Under the pieces are notes generated by a model that saw nothing but the letters and a program-made list of their open reading frames with translations, was not told the DNA's origin and made no database searches. From Pseudonocardia hydrocarbonoxydans (lineage in GTDB: Bacteria; Actinomycetota; Actinomycetes; Mycobacteriales; Pseudonocardiaceae): a stretch of 64,000 nt of DNA. This document shows positions 26,885-35,897 of the stretch, piece by piece (the stretch's first letter is position 1; each line of letters starts with the position of its first letter). The stretch is from positions 186,001-250,000 of the forward strand of contig NZ_BJNG01000003.1 in NCBI RefSeq assembly GCF_006539565.1. Reading direction: 5' to 3'. The position numbers were made by a program, and so were the translations under genes.

Positions 26885-29446
26885 ATGACGCTCACCGACC
26901 GCCTCCCGCCCGGCTCCGCCGACTCCCCCGTCGATCCCGACGCCCTCGTCGAGGCGTTCACCGACTGGGCCTTCGAGGAGCAGGGCCTGTCGCTGTACCC
27001 GGCGCAGGAGGAGGCACTGCTGGAGCTGGTCACCGGCAGCAACGTGATCCTCTCGACGCCCACCGGGTCCGGGAAGTCGCTGGTGGCGATCGGGGCGCAC
27101 GCCGCGGCGCTGGCGCGCGGGCAGCGCACGTTCTACACGGCCCCGATCAAGGCGCTGGTCAGCGAGAAGTTCTTCGCCCTGATCGACGTGTTCGGCCCCG
27201 ACAAGGTCGGCATGCTCACCGGGGACGCCGCGGTCAACGAGCAGGCGCCGATCATCTGCTGCACCGCGGAGATCCTGGCCAACATCGCGCTGCGGTCCGG
27301 CCGCGACGCCGACGTCGGCTCGGTCGTGATGGACGAGTTCCACTTCTACGCCGACCCCGACCGCGGCTGGGCCTGGCAGGTGCCGCTGATCGAGCTGCCG
27401 CAGGCGCAGTTCCTGCTGATGAGCGCGACGCTGGGCGACGTCTCGTTCTTCGAGGAGGACCTGACGCGGCGCACCGGCCGGCCCACCGCCGTCATCACCT
27501 CCGTCGAGCGGCCGGTGCCGCTGCTCTACCAGTACGTCTACACCCCGGTGCACGAGACGATCACCGAGCTGATCACGACCAGCCAGGCGCCGGTGTACGT
27601 CGTGCACTTCACCCAGCAGTCGGCGATCGAGCGGGCGCAGTCGCTGATGAGCGTCAACGTCACGTCGAAGGAGGACAAGGCGGCCATCGCCGCCCTGATC
27701 GGGAACTTCCGGTTCACCTCCGGGTTCGGCAAGACGCTGTCGCGGCTGGTGCGCCACGGGATCGGCGTGCACCACGCGGGCATGCTCCCCCGCTACCGGC
27801 GGCTGGTGGAGACCCTCGCGCAGGCCGGGCTGCTGCGGGTCATCTGCGGCACCGACACCCTCGGCGTCGGGATCAACGTGCCGATCCGCACGGTGCTGTT
27901 CACCGCCCTGGCCAAGTACGACGGCACCCGCACCCGACCGCTCAAGGCACGCGAGTTCCACCAGATCGCCGGACGGGCGGGCCGGGCGGGCTACGACACC
28001 GTCGGCACCGTGGTGTCGCAGGCGCCGGACCACGAGGTGGAGAACGCCCGGCGGGTCGCGAAGGCCGGTGACGACGCGAAGAAGCTCAAGCGGGTGGTGC
28101 GCACCCAGCCGCCGGAGGGTTTCGTCGGCTGGTCGCAGGTGAGCTTCGAGAAGCTGCAGACCGCCCAACCCGAGGCGCTGACCAGCCACTTCCAGGTCAC
28201 GCACGCCATGTTGCTCAACGTCATCTCCCGGCCGGGCGACGCGTTCGCGGCCATGCGGCACCTGCTGGAGGACAACCACGAGCCGCGGCCCCGCCAGCGC
28301 CGCCACATCCTGCGGGCGATCGCCATCTACCGGGCGCTGCGGGCCTCCGGTGTGGTGGAGGAGCTCCCCGAGCCGGACGCGGAGGGCCGGCGGGTGCGGG
28401 TGGTCGGCGACCTGCAGCTCGACTTCGCCCTCAACCAGCCGCTGTCGCCGTTCGCACTGGCGTCGCTGGAGCTGCTGGACCGGGAGTCCCCCGGCTACGC
28501 GATGGACGTGCTCTCGGTCGTCGAGGCCACCCTCGACGACCCCCGCCAGGTCCTCTACGCCCAGCAGAGCAAGGCCAAGGGCGAGGCCGTCGCCGCGATG
28601 AAGGCCGAGGGCATCGAGTACGAGGAGCGGATGGCGCTGCTCGAGGACGTCACCTGGCCCAAGCCGCTCGACGAGCTGCTGAACGCCGCGCTGGAGACCT
28701 ACCGCCGCGGGGCACCGTGGGTCGAGGACGCCCGGCTGTCGCCCAAGTCGGTGGCCCGCGACATGTTCGAGCGCTCGATGACCTTCGTGGAGTACGTCTC
28801 GCACTACCAGCTCGCGCGGTCGGAGGGCCTGGTGCTGCGCTACCTGGCCGACACCTACCGGGCGCTGCGCCAGACCGTGCCCGACCAGGCCCGCACCGAG
28901 GAGCTGACCGACGTCATCGAGTGGCTCGGCGAGCTGGTGCGCCAGGTCGACTCCTCGCTGCTCGACGAGTGGGAGGCGCTCGCGGCCGGTGCCGGCACCG
29001 GCGACGAGATCGTGCCCCCCTCGCTCGACACCGGGCCCGCGGGCGTCACCCGCAACGTGCGCGCGTTCCGGGTGCTGGTGCGCAACGCGATGTTCCGCCG
29101 CGTCGAGCTGGCCGCGTTCCGGCGCTGGGACCTGCTCGGCGAGCTCGACGGCGCCGCGGGCTGGGACGCCGCGGCCTGGCGCGAGGCGCTGCTGCCCTAC
29201 TTCGAGCTCCACGGCGACACCATGACCGCGATCGGCACCGGCCCCGACGCCCGCGGGCCCCAGCTCATCACGATCACCGCCGAGCCCGAGCGCTGGCTGG
29301 TGCGCCAGGTCCTCGACGACCCCGACGGCGACCACGACTGGGCGATCACCGCCGAGGTCGACCTCGCCGCGTCCGACGAGGAGGGCGCGCCGGTCGTGTG
29401 GGTCACCGGGGTGGAGCCGCTGGGCGGGTTCTCCCCCGCCCCCTGA
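26885..29446 (+). CDS. DEAD/DEAH-box helicase with DUF3516 (Ski2-like)
   Basis: An 853-residue SF2 helicase. Motif I is PTGSGKS (about residue 58), motif Ia TAPIKALVSEK, motif II DEFH (MDEFHFY, about 155) in place of DEAH, motif III MSATLGD, and motif VI QIAGRAGRAGYD (about 360). The region after about residue 430 is the DUF3516 extension typical of an actinobacterial subfamily related to Ski2/HelY. Likely acts on RNA or structured nucleic acid, but biochemical function of the subfamily is unclear to me. It is divergent from the ligase-kinase fusion gene with a 60-bp gap, so they may share control. Confidence 0.9.
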   Translation: MTLTDRLPPGSADSPVDPDALVEAFTDWAFEEQGLSLYPAQEEALLELVTGSNVILSTPTGSGKSLVAIGAHAAALARGQRTFYTAPIKALVSEKFFALIDVFGPDKVGMLTGDAAVNEQAPIICCTAEILANIALRSGRDADVGSVVMDEFHFYADPDRGWAWQVPLIELPQAQFLLMSATLGDVSFFEEDLTRRTGRPTAVITSVERPVPLLYQYVYTPVHETITELITTSQAPVYVVHFTQQSAIERAQSLMSVNVTSKEDKAAIAALIGNFRFTSGFGKTLSRLVRHGIGVHHAGMLPRYRRLVETLAQAGLLRVICGTDTLGVGINVPIRTVLFTALAKYDGTRTRPLKAREFHQIAGRAGRAGYDTVGTVVSQAPDHEVENARRVAKAGDDAKKLKRVVRTQPPEGFVGWSQVSFEKLQTAQPEALTSHFQVTHAMLLNVISRPGDAFAAMRHLLEDNHEPRPRQRRHILRAIAIYRALRASGVVEELPEPDAEGRRVRVVGDLQLDFALNQPLSPFALASLELLDRESPGYAMDVLSVVEATLDDPRQVLYAQQSKAKGEAVAAMKAEGIEYEERMALLEDVTWPKPLDELLNAALETYRRGAPWVEDARLSPKSVARDMFERSMTFVEYVSHYQLARSEGLVLRYLADTYRALRQTVPDQARTEELTDVIEWLGELVRQVDSSLLDEWEALAAGAGTGDEIVPPSLDTGPAGVTRNVRAFRVLVRNAMFRRVELAAFRRWDLLGELDGAAGWDAAAWREALLPYFELHGDTMTAIGTGPDARGPQLITITAEPERWLVRQVLDDPDGDHDWAITAEVDLAASDEEGAPVVWVTGVEPLGGFSPAP

Positions 29447-29537
29447 CCGGCCGTCCGGCGCCGCACGCCGCGGCATCCCGTCCCGGCTCGACCGACCGAC
29501 GGGTCCTCCTCCGCCCGCAGCGAGGGTCGTCGAAAGA

Positions 29538-29566
29538 TTGACCGGAGGAAGGCGTCAATGTATCAA
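29538..29566 (+). promoter_or_regulatory. Putative housekeeping promoter for the 129-residue gene
   Basis: TTGACC (29538-29543), a 17-bp spacer and TATCAA (29561-29566) in an AT-rich patch. The predicted start of transcription falls at about 29573, exactly the ATG, so the mRNA may be leaderless. Confidence 0.5.
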
Positions 29567-29572
29567 TGACCA

Positions 29573-29962
29573 ATGAAGTACGAGGAGGCCCAGCGCTGGC
29601 TCGAACGCGCCGACCCGTCGATCGCGAAGCAGCGCGAGTCGATCACCCAGCAGCTCGACGGCCTGAAGGAACGGGCGAACACCGGCGTGCTCACCCACGA
29701 CGGGGCCGCGGCCTGGTACGCCCTGGTGCAGGAGATGCGCCGGCTCGCGGACTACTACGAGCGTGACCTCATCCGCAAGCTCCGCTCCGACGGGCTGACC
29801 TGGCAGCAGACCGCCGACGCCGTGCAGGCCCAGCTGTCGAGCCGGCAGGCCGCCCAGGGCAAATGGAAGCGGCTGATCGACCCGGGACGGCGCACCACCA
29901 CCGGCGACATGCAGCGCGGCGGGCGGCGCAAGCAGACCCCGACCCCACCCGCCGCGACCTGA
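29573..29962 (+). CDS. Hypothetical protein with HTH-like C-terminal half
   Basis: A 129-residue basic protein that I do not recognise. Residues about 1-75 are predicted to be helical and charged (EEAQRWLERADPSIAKQRESI), resembling a short coiled coil. Residues about 80-105 (LRSDGLTWQQTADAVQAQLS) read like a helix-turn-helix, and the tail is Arg/Lys/Thr/Pro-rich. A DNA-binding role is possible but unproven. It has no ribosome-binding site at ATG 29573 and sits behind a well-spaced promoter. It is followed after 31 bp by the convergent acyl-CoA dehydrogenase, so it stands alone. Confidence 0.65.
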   Translation: MKYEEAQRWLERADPSIAKQRESITQQLDGLKERANTGVLTHDGAAAWYALVQEMRRLADYYERDLIRKLRSDGLTWQQTADAVQAQLSSRQAAQGKWKRLIDPGRRTTTGDMQRGGRRKQTPTPPAAT

Positions 29963-29993
29963 CTCCCCCGTCCGCACGTGGTGGCGCCGACGG

Positions 29994-31202
29994 CTACCCG
30001 AGCGGGCTGCGCGGCAGCAGGCGGTCGGCGATGATCTTGCGCTGAATCTCGCTGGTGCCCTCGAAGATCGTGGTGAGGCGGGCGTCGCGCCAGTGCCGCT
30101 CCACCTGGTGCTCGGTGGTGTAGCCGTTGCCGCCGTGCAGCTGGATGCCGTCGCCGGTGACCTCGGCGGCCATCTCGGTGGCCATCAGCTTCACCATCGC
30201 GGCCTCCCGCTCGCACGGCTGCCCGAGGTCGATCAGGTGGGCGACGTGCTGGTAGAACGCCCGGGCCTGCTCGACGCGCGCGGCCATGTCGGCGAGGGTG
30301 AAGCGGACGGCCTGGAAGTCGCCGATCGGGTGCTCGAACTGCTCGCGGTCCTGCAGGTAGCCGATGCAGTCCTCGACCGCCGCCCGCGCCAGCCCCACGG
30401 CCCGGGCCGCGGTGTGCACCCGGGCGATGTTGAGCCACTTCTGGGCGTCGGCGAACCCGGCCGTCCCGATCTGGTTGCCCACCGGCACCCGGAAGCCGTC
30501 GAACTCCAGGTCCCAGGTGACGAAGCCGTGGTAGCCGATCTTGTCGATGGGGCGGCCGGTGATGCCGTCGGGGAAGGTGTCGCGCTCCTTCTCCACCAGC
30601 AGCGTGGCCAGCCCGGCCGAGCGCTTCTCGTCGGGCCCGGGATCGGCGGTGCGCACCAGCACCTGGATGAAGTCGGCGGCCTTCGCGTTGCCGGTCCAGC
30701 GCTTGCGCCCGGTGACGACGAACTCGTCGCCGTCGCGGACGGCGCGGGTGGCGACGCCCGCCAGGTCGGAGCCCGCGTCCGGCTCGGACAGCGCGATGGC
30801 CCCGATCCACTCCCCCTTGGCGCTGCGCCGCAACAGCTCCGCGCGCCGCGCCGGGTCGGCCACGTCGGTGCCGGCGCCCTGCGCGCGGGCGATGATGCTG
30901 CCGACGCTCATCCACGCCCTGGCCAGCTCCTCGGCCACCATGCAGTACTCGAACGCGCCCAGGCCCATGCCGCCGTGCTCGCGGTCGACGGTGATGCCGA
31001 ACCAACCCTCCCCCGCCATCTCCTCGAGCAGCGACCGGGGGATCTCGCCCTTCACCGGGTCCAGCTCGTCGGCGACGGGGAGCACCCGCTCCGCGGCGAA
31101 CGTGCGGGCCCGCGCCTGCAGCGCCTCGCGCTCGGGGGTGTGGTACGGCGGGGAGACGACGGGGACGGGGGGCGGCATCGGATCGTCGGTGGTCACCCGC
31201 AT
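29994..31202 (-). CDS. Acyl-CoA dehydrogenase family protein
   Basis: A 402-residue FAD enzyme from ATG 31202 (a GTG at 31214 would add four residues). FAD-binding IALSEPDAGSDLAG (about residue 150) and GRKRWTGNAKAADFIQV (about 180) are present. The C-terminal catalytic Glu is in TIFEGTSEIQRK (about residue 380), preceded by LHGGNGYTTEHQVERHWRDAR. Length and motifs are normal for a medium-chain-type enzyme. No electron-transfer or beta-oxidation partner is adjacent, so the substrate cannot be deduced. It is distinct from the glutaryl-CoA-type enzyme at 11472-12650. Confidence 0.87.
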   Translation of the reverse strand: MRVTTDDPMPPPVPVVSPPYHTPEREALQARARTFAAERVLPVADELDPVKGEIPRSLLEEMAGEGWFGITVDREHGGMGLGAFEYCMVAEELARAWMSVGSIIARAQGAGTDVADPARRAELLRRSAKGEWIGAIALSEPDAGSDLAGVATRAVRDGDEFVVTGRKRWTGNAKAADFIQVLVRTADPGPDEKRSAGLATLLVEKERDTFPDGITGRPIDKIGYHGFVTWDLEFDGFRVPVGNQIGTAGFADAQKWLNIARVHTAARAVGLARAAVEDCIGYLQDREQFEHPIGDFQAVRFTLADMAARVEQARAFYQHVAHLIDLGQPCEREAAMVKLMATEMAAEVTGDGIQLHGGNGYTTEHQVERHWRDARLTTIFEGTSEIQRKIIADRLLPRSPLG

Positions 31203-31239
31203 GTTCTGCCACACCGCGGGGCGCTCCGCGACAGCAGGC

Positions 31240-31914
31240 TCAGAGCCTGCGCAGGCCCGCGAGCACCCGCTCCATGAGCGCGAGGTCCGGGCCGCCCGCG
31301 TCGGCGGTGCGGTGGACCCGCACCGCCCCGGCGGCGAGCATGTCGCCCAGCAGGACCTGCACCACCCCGAGCGGCACCTCCAGCAGCGCGGCGACCTCGG
31401 CCACGGAGCGGGGCCCGCGGCACAGCGCGCGGATGCGGGTGTGGTCCACCGGCTCGCCGGCGTGGCCGGGGCCGGTCGCGGTGACCAGCGCCTCCACGGC
31501 GAAGCTCACCCCCGCCCGGGTGCGACCACCGGTCAGGACGTAGGGCCGCACGATCGCGTACGGCGACGGCTCGGCCGGCGCCTCCACCACCGGCGGGGGC
31601 GCGGGTGCCGGGGCGGGCACCGGGACCGGTGCCGGGGCGGGCGCGCGCAGCCGCTCGACCCGCTCCTCCTCGGCGCGCAGCCGTTCGCGACGCCGCCGGG
31701 AGGACCCGCCGAAGCGCGCACCGGTGAGGCCGACCGACCCGTCGTCGGGCACGGCCGGGGCCGTGTCACCGGGTGCCGCGTCGACGGGAACCGGGTCGGC
31801 GGGAACCGGGTCGACGGGTGCCGGGCGCCGCCCGCGGCGCGCACGCGACGCCCCGGCGAACCGGGCACCGGTCAGCCCGACCTCGGGACCGGGGTCGTCG
31901 GCGGGGTCAGCCAT
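31240..31914 (-). CDS. DUF742 protein with duplicated GLTGARF motif
   Basis: A 224-residue protein from ATG 31914 (an ATG three codons upstream is possible). The C-terminal part (about residues 110-224; SPYAIVRPYVLTGGRTRAG, then a winged-helix-like LCRGPRSVAEVAALLEVPLGVVQVLLGDM) is DUF742. The N-terminal half is Pro/Ala-rich and holds two copies of the motif VGLTGARF-G-x-SR-x-RR (about residues 12-26 and 60-74). DUF742 genes normally sit in conservon operons with a histidine kinase-like protein, a roadblock protein and a small GTPase. None is adjacent here, so this is a stray member whose partners must be elsewhere. Confidence 0.78.
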   Translation of the reverse strand: MADPADDPGPEVGLTGARFAGASRARRGRRPAPVDPVPADPVPVDAAPGDTAPAVPDDGSVGLTGARFGGSSRRRRERLRAEEERVERLRAPAPAPVPVPAPAPAPPPVVEAPAEPSPYAIVRPYVLTGGRTRAGVSFAVEALVTATGPGHAGEPVDHTRIRALCRGPRSVAEVAALLEVPLGVVQVLLGDMLAAGAVRVHRTADAGGPDLALMERVLAGLRRL

Positions 31915-32105
31915 GGGCGGCACGATGGACGGGCCGCGTTTCGGATGTGTTGCGCCGCCGTTCCACGGCCGTGACGACGTGACGCGCCGCGCCGATCCAC
32001 CCGATCCGGTGAGGCCCGCGGCCCGGCCCGGTCACCGACGGTGCCGCCCGACCCCGGCCGCTCGCCGGCCGGGCGGGCGGGCGGGTCCGGTGCCAGGATC
32101 GGAGC

Positions 32106-32879
32106 ATGACCCACCCCATCCGGATCGGAGTCCAGCTCCAGCCCCAGCACGCCGACTACGCCCAGATCCGCCGGGCCGTCGCCGAGGCCGAGGACGCGGG
32201 CGTCGACATCGTGTTCAACTGGGACCACTTCTTCCCCCTCTACGGCGAGCCCGACGGCAAGCACTTCGAATGCTGGACGATGCTCGGCGCCTGGGCCGAG
32301 GCCACCAGCCGGGTCGAGATCGGCGCGCTGGTCACCTGCAACAGCTACCGCAACCCCGAGCTGCTCGCCGACATGGCGCGCACCGTCGACCACATCTCCG
32401 ACGGCCGGCTCATCCTGGGCATCGGGGCGGGCTGGTTCGAGCGCGACTACGACGAGTACGGCTACGAGTTCGGCACCGCGGGCTCCCGGCTGGCCGACCT
32501 CGCGCAGGCGCTGCCCCGCATCCGCGACCGCTGGGCGCGGCTCAACCCGGCGCCGACCCGGCAGATCCCGATCCTGATCGGCGGCGGCGGGGAGCGCAAG
32601 ACGCTGCGCTACACCGCCGAGCACGCCCAGATCTGGCACAGCTTCGGCGACGTCGACGTGCTCACCCGCAAGAACGCCGTCCTCGACGGCCACTGCGCCG
32701 ACGTGGGCCGCGCGCCCGCGGAGATCGAGCGCTCGATCGGCGTCCAGAAGGCGCCCGGTGACGTCGCCGACGCCCTCGTCGCCGCCGGGGCGACCCTGTT
32801 CACCGTCGGGGTCGGCGGGCCGGACTACGACCTCGGGCTGCTCAAGGAGTGGATCGCCTGGCGCGACGACCGCGGCTGA
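32106..32879 (+). CDS. LLM class F420-dependent oxidoreductase
   Basis: A 257-residue luciferase-like monooxygenase-fold protein. The N-terminus IRIGVQLQPQHADYAQIRRA, NWDHFFPLYG (about residue 38), and RLILGIGAGWFERDYDEYG (about 98) are family marks; the last two are the pattern of actinobacterial F420-dependent members, and IPILIGGGGERKTLR (about 155) lines the cofactor site. Substrate unknown. ATG 32106 begins directly at the first beta strand. It is monocistronic and convergent with the RTX-like gene, with a hairpin terminator between. Confidence 0.85.
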   Translation: MTHPIRIGVQLQPQHADYAQIRRAVAEAEDAGVDIVFNWDHFFPLYGEPDGKHFECWTMLGAWAEATSRVEIGALVTCNSYRNPELLADMARTVDHISDGRLILGIGAGWFERDYDEYGYEFGTAGSRLADLAQALPRIRDRWARLNPAPTRQIPILIGGGGERKTLRYTAEHAQIWHSFGDVDVLTRKNAVLDGHCADVGRAPAEIERSIGVQKAPGDVADALVAAGATLFTVGVGGPDYDLGLLKEWIAWRDDRG

Positions 32880-32890
32880 GCGACGCGGCG

Positions 32891-32919
32891 GGGCGGGCGC
32901 GGTCCGGCCGCACCCGCCC
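32891..32919. terminator. Hairpin between convergent genes
   Basis: GGGCGGGCGCGG (32891-32902), a 5-base loop and CCGCACCCGCCC (32908-32919) form a 12-bp stem with one mismatch, 11 bp after the LLM stop. It can serve transcripts from both sides, although it has no T-run. Confidence 0.5.
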
Positions 32920-32940
32920 TGACGGATCGGGCTCGGCCGA

Positions 32941-34128
32941 TCACCCCTCGACGATCACCTCGCAGCCGAGGAACGTGTCCACGCCGACCGTGCCGACGCA
33001 GGTGTCGAACCCGTCGCCGCCGTCGAGGTGGTCGACGCCCGCGCCGCCCTCGAGCCGGTCGTCGCCCGCCTCGCCGAAGATCCCGCCGGTGAGCGAGCCG
33101 GCCGGGTAGCCGTCGACGGGGGACGCCAGTCCGGTGAAGAGCTGTACCCGGTCGTCGTCGCCGTCGCCGCCGCGCAGGACGTCGTTCCCGGCACCACCGC
33201 GGATCTCGTCCTCGCCGGCGCCGCCGTCGATCACGTCGGCACCGTCGCCGCCGGAGAGCCCGAGCGGCGTGACGATGGTGAAACCGCCGTCGGAGGCGGG
33301 GCCGGTGGCCGCCGTCGCGGCCTCCGGGTCACCGGTCTCGGCCCGATCACCACCGCCGGGCGGCATGTAGTCGGCCCGGGTGCGGTCCGGCCCCGCGCTG
33401 CCGGTCAGGACGTCGGCGCCGTCGCCGCCCTGGACGTCGGAGACCAGTGTGGCGGTGACGCGGTCGTCGTCGGGGCCACCGCGCAGCGTGCCTGCACCCA
33501 CCAGTACGTCCGCACCCGCGTCACCGTCCAGGGTGCCGTTCCCGGTGAGGCTGTCGGGCCCCGCGCCGCCGTTCAGCGTGCCGTTGCTGGTGATGGTGTC
33601 GGGCCCGTCGCCGCCGTCCACGGTCGACTGCGACTCGCCGCCGTCGAGGACGTCGGCACCGGGCCCGCCGGAGAGGATCCCGCCGGAGATGATCGTCAGT
33701 CGGTCGTCGCCGTCCTCCCCGTACAGGCGGTCACCACCACCGAACCCGCTGTTCAGGACGTCGTCGCCCAAACCGCCGTAGAGCGTGTCGGTGCCGTCGT
33801 CGCCGAAGAGCCGGTCGGCGCCGTCGCCGCCGTGGATGGTGTCGTCGCCGTCCAGGCCGCAGGCGCGATCGTCGCCGGCCAGCGCGTTGATCGTATTGTT
33901 CGCCCGCGCCCCGCCCAGTCCCGAACGGGTGCCGGAGAGGACGTCGGGGCCCGCGGTACCGGTGACGGTGCTGCCGAACAACGGCTGGGCCACGGTGGTG
34001 GACCGGCCGTCGCAGCTGGTCAGGCTGTTGGCGCTCTGGGCGTGCGCGGTGCCGACGGTGCCGAGGGCGGTCGCGAGGGTCAGGGCGGAGGTCACCGCGC
34101 CGACCCGGAGTACTCGGGTGAGGTTCAT
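32941..34128 (-). CDS. Secreted RTX-like calcium-binding protein
   Basis: A 395-residue exported protein. A Sec signal (LTRVLRVGAVTSALTLATAL, cleavage predicted after AHA near residue 31) is followed by many Gly/Asp-rich nonapeptide-like units of the GGDGAD-type (for example GLDGDDTIHGGDGADRLFGDDG regions near residue 95 and later), which form calcium-filled beta rolls. No catalytic domain is visible; the last 25 residues carry a Cys pair (DTCVGTVGVDTFLGCEV). ATG 34128 is preferred to GTG 34137 because GAGGG is 8 bp upstream. Type I secretion partners are absent and a Sec signal is present, as is common in actinobacteria. Role unknown. Confidence 0.85.
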   Translation of the reverse strand: MNLTRVLRVGAVTSALTLATALGTVGTAHAQSANSLTSCDGRSTTVAQPLFGSTVTGTAGPDVLSGTRSGLGGARANNTINALAGDDRACGLDGDDTIHGGDGADRLFGDDGTDTLYGGLGDDVLNSGFGGGDRLYGEDGDDRLTIISGGILSGGPGADVLDGGESQSTVDGGDGPDTITSNGTLNGGAGPDSLTGNGTLDGDAGADVLVGAGTLRGGPDDDRVTATLVSDVQGGDGADVLTGSAGPDRTRADYMPPGGGDRAETGDPEAATAATGPASDGGFTIVTPLGLSGGDGADVIDGGAGEDEIRGGAGNDVLRGGDGDDDRVQLFTGLASPVDGYPAGSLTGGIFGEAGDDRLEGGAGVDHLDGGDGFDTCVGTVGVDTFLGCEVIVEG

Positions 34129-34239
34129 GCCGCTCACCCTCGACGCAGGCGGTCACCCGGTCGAGGGATGTACGCGGTTCGTCCGCGGTCGGTGTGCACC
34201 CGGTAAGCACTGCGTCCGCCGCGCTGAGACGATGGGGCG

Positions 34240-34746
34240 GTGGCCGTACTGAGCGCGGGACTGCTCCTCTACCGGGCCGCCCCCGACGGGGTCGAGGTGC
34301 TGCTCGGGCATATGGGCGGGCCGTACTGGGCCCGCAAGGACGACGGCGCCTGGTCCATCCCCAAGGGCGAGCACGAGGCCGACGAGGACGCGCGCGCCGC
34401 GGCGGAACGGGAGTTCACCGAGGAGCTGGGGCACCGCCCGCCGGCGGGTGACTCGCAGGAGCTCGGGACGGTGTCCCAGCGCGGCGGGCGAAAGCAGATC
34501 ACGGTGTTCGCCCGCCCGGGCGATTTCGACCCCGCGCACATCCAGCCGGGGACGTTCGACCTGGAGTGGCCGCCGCGGTCGGGCACCGTGCAGGCGTTCC
34601 CGGAGATCGACCGGGTCGCCTGGTTCGACCTCGACACCGCCCGCCGGAAGCTGGTGGCCGCGCAGGTCGAGTTCGTCGACCGTCTCGACTCCCTGCTGGC
34701 CGCGTCCGGTTCGGCACCCCGCGGCCGGGGTACCGCCACCCCATGA
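34240..34746 (+). CDS. Nudix hydrolase
   Basis: A 168-residue protein starting at GTG 34240. The Nudix box spans GEHEADEDARAAA then EREFTEELG (about residues 42-64), with all consensus Gly, Glu and Arg residues in place, so it should bind Mg and cleave a nucleoside-diphosphate-linked substrate. The upstream strand SAGLLLYRAAPDGVEVLLGH and DDGAWSIPKGE are typical of the MutT/diadenosine-tetraphosphatase-like branch. It overlaps the DUF4126-like membrane gene by 4 bp. Confidence 0.88.
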   Translation: MAVLSAGLLLYRAAPDGVEVLLGHMGGPYWARKDDGAWSIPKGEHEADEDARAAAEREFTEELGHRPPAGDSQELGTVSQRGGRKQITVFARPGDFDPAHIQPGTFDLEWPPRSGTVQAFPEIDRVAWFDLDTARRKLVAAQVEFVDRLDSLLAASGSAPRGRGTATP

Positions 34747-35669
34747 CCCCTTCCCCCTGGAGCGGCCTGCTGCGCGGGGTCGCGGCCGGCGCCGCCGGCA
34801 CCACCGCGCTGAACGCCGTCACCACCCTCGACGTGGCCGTGCGCGGGCGGCCCACCTCCGACGCCCCCGAGCAGGTCGTGGCCGCGCTGGCCGACCGTGC
34901 GGGCGTCGAGGTGACCGAGCGGCGCCTCGCCGCGCTCGCGCCGCTCGCGGGCGCGGCCACCGGCGTCGGTGTGGGGGCGGCCGCCGGCGCCCTGCGCGCG
35001 GCCGGGCTGCGCCTGCCGACGGCCGTGGGCGGCCCGCTGCTCGGGCTCGCCGCGATGGTGGCGAGCGACGGCCCGATCGCGCTGCTGGGCGTCTCCGACC
35101 CGCGGCGCTGGACCGCGCAGGACTGGGTGACCGACGCCGTCCCGCACCTGGTGTACGGCATGACGACGCACGCCGCGCTGGTGGCCGCGCTGCCCGACCC
35201 GGGGCCACCGCCCCGGGCGGCCACGCTGCTGCGGGCCGCGGCGCTGGGGGCGGCCTCGGGGTCGCGCAGCACCGCGGGCGCGGCGGCCGTGGCGTTCACC
35301 TCCTCGCGGGCCGACCGGGGCGTGGCCGGGCGGGCCGGCGGGCGCGGTGCCGGGGTGCTCGCCGGGGTGCTGTCGGCGGGCGAGGCCGTGGCGGACAAGC
35401 TGCCGTCGACGCCGAGCCGGACCGCACCGCCCGGCCTGCTGCCCCGGGCCGCGCTCGGGGCGGGCTCGGCCGCCGCGGTCGCCCGCCGCGACGGGGACGA
35501 CGCCACGCTCGCCGGGGTGGTCGGCCTCGGCGCGGCGCTGGGCGCGGCGGTGCTCGGGGTCCGGACCCGCGCCGCCGCGGCGCGCCGGTTCGGTTCCGAC
35601 CTGCCCGGCGCGGTGGCCGAGGACGTGCTCGCCGCCCTGCTCGGATGGCTGGGCGCCCGGCGCCGCTGA
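34743..35669 (+). CDS. Membrane protein with a DUF4126-like C-terminal half
   Basis: A 308-residue Ala/Gly-rich membrane protein. The N-terminal half (residues 1-150) has about three hydrophobic segments (LLRGVAAGAAGTTALNAVT; LAALAPLAGAATGVGVGAA). The C-terminal half (from about 160) matches DUF4126 in LGAASGSRSTAGAAAVAF, GEAVADKLPSTPSRT and the final Gly-rich helices. Standalone DUF4126 proteins are shorter, so this may be a fusion of two membrane domains. Function unknown. ATG 34743 overlaps the Nudix stop (ATGA), implying coupled expression. Confidence 0.7.
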   Translation: MTPSPWSGLLRGVAAGAAGTTALNAVTTLDVAVRGRPTSDAPEQVVAALADRAGVEVTERRLAALAPLAGAATGVGVGAAAGALRAAGLRLPTAVGGPLLGLAAMVASDGPIALLGVSDPRRWTAQDWVTDAVPHLVYGMTTHAALVAALPDPGPPPRAATLLRAAALGAASGSRSTAGAAAVAFTSSRADRGVAGRAGGRGAGVLAGVLSAGEAVADKLPSTPSRTAPPGLLPRAALGAGSAAAVARRDGDDATLAGVVGLGAALGAAVLGVRTRAAAARRFGSDLPGAVAEDVLAALLGWLGARRR

Positions 35670-35897
35670 CCGGGCCGCCACCGACGTCGCGCCCGGCCGG
35701 ACCGGCGTCCTCACCGGTTGCCCCGTTCCGCCGGTGCCGCGTGGGCCGATCGGCGCTTTCGGGCCCCGCGGCACGCCCCTAGGGTCGGCAACGCCGCCCC
35801 CGACCCGCCCCCGAACAGCGGCCCGGACATCGCCCCCGTACCCGGGGGGCGAGGCACCGCGACCGCGGTGCACCGCACAGCCCACGGGGAGGCACGC

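Noticed and set aside
26825..29476. The ligase-kinase reading frame stays open on the minus strand far past its start, opposite the DUF3516 helicase gene, suggesting a giant protein.
   Set aside because: It is the antisense shadow of a GC-rich gene: the residues are His/Arg/Gly/Val-rich without domains, and the plus-strand helicase carries all motifs. The real gene begins at 26824 or 26767.
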